NCBI RefSeq assembly: GCF_000526395.1
Contig: NZ_JAFZ01000001.1
Span: forward strand, 744,001 to 808,000
DNA: 64,000 bases
DNA from: Aminobacterium mobile DSM 12262
Lineage (GTDB): Bacteria > Synergistota > Synergistia > Synergistales > Aminobacteriaceae
Reading direction: 5' to 3'
Below, one piece after another: positions 63,940 through 64,000 of the stretch (the stretch's first letter is position 1; each line of letters starts with the position of its first letter). A program made the position numbers and the translations under genes. The notes beneath the pieces were generated by a model. That model had not been told where the DNA came from. It did not search any database and saw only the letters and a list, made by a program, of their open reading frames with translations.

Positions 63940-64000
63940 ATGGAAAAATATGTCTGCACAGTATGTGGGTATGTGTATGACCCTGCAGAGGGAGACCCTG
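63940..64000 (+). CDS. Rubredoxin, N-terminal part (cut by window edge)
   Basis: The 20 codons visible read MEKYVCTVCGYVYDPAEGDP, with the first CxxCG iron-binding knuckle and YDPAEGDP typical of rubredoxins. The ATG at 63940 follows AAGGAGGGGG. Rubredoxin is a small electron carrier, in anaerobes often used for oxygen or peroxide detoxification. The second CxxC lies outside the window. Confidence 0.92.
   Translation, partial: MEKYVCTVCGYVYDPAEGDP

Noticed and set aside
1-64000. tRNA genes, CRISPR arrays, insertion sequences or prophage
   Set aside because: I saw no T-loop/acceptor pattern, no regularly spaced repeats, and no transposase, integrase or phage structural gene.

Overview
The window looks like a chromosomal segment of an amino-acid-fermenting, strictly anaerobic, diderm bacterium of the Synergistetes, most like Aminobacterium. 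This is an inference from three things: a selenium-dependent glycine reductase operon (grdX-trxA-grdE-grdA-grdB-grdC-grdD) beside amino-acid transporters, a Gram-positive-like gene order (hrcA-grpE-dnaK-dnaJ-prmA-mtaB, rpsF-ssb-rpsR-DUF2232-rplI-dnaB, yggS-sepF-divIVA), and moderate GC. No rRNA, tRNA, CRISPR array, insertion sequence or prophage was seen. Coding density is high and nearly all genes read on the plus strand. The exceptions are a folate/phosphatase pair at the left edge, a type III glutamine synthetase, and hypC-hypD-hypE.

Layout. 1-1090: truncated folP and a histidine phosphatase (minus). 1170-6063: CIRCE-controlled heat-shock operon. 6096-11990: prmA, mtaB, a second Hsp70/J-protein pair, hinT, rpsU and yqeY, followed by nrdR. 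12570-17370: complete branched-chain-type amino-acid ABC transporter (livKHMGF), with a hairpin after the binding-protein gene. 17436-19293: pgsA and an M20 peptidase. 19312-25919: secA, a secreted protein with a probably dead transglutaminase fold, argS and ftsB. 25899-32664: S6/SSB/S18/L9/DnaB block, a ParB-like gene and an O-antigen-ligase-like gene. 32677-38209: GSIII, queD, folE2, a D-2-hydroxyacid dehydrogenase and a HlyD-like protein. 38203-44824: yggS, sepF, divIVA, recG, recX, rny, ymdB. 44887-47239: hyp genes (minus). 47355-57729: a Na+-symporter gene with a structured leader, the riboswitch-controlled glycine reductase operon, and an alanine/glycine symporter with a structured leader. 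57768-64000: alanine racemase, transketolase, queH, a HypE-like protein, an Xaa-Pro peptidase and the start of a rubredoxin gene.

How it fits together. Amino acids enter through LivKHMGF, the NSS symporter and the AGCS symporter. Peptidases release more of them. Glycine is reduced to acetyl phosphate by the Grd complex with electrons from thioredoxin. A single-aptamer glycine riboswitch with a good sigma-70-type promoter lies ahead of grdX, so substrate availability probably gates the operon. GrdA and GrdB each need UGA recoding to selenocysteine, and a hairpin follows each UGA. QueD, FolE2 and QueH point to queuosine synthesis.

Most notable signals: the glycine riboswitch on the grd operon; the alternative-pairing leader RNA in front of the alanine/glycine symporter (repeated GGGAATTG with one shared CAATTC partner); the Hsp70/J-protein pair with an alpha-helical repeat-like tail; and the degenerate transglutaminase-like exported protein.
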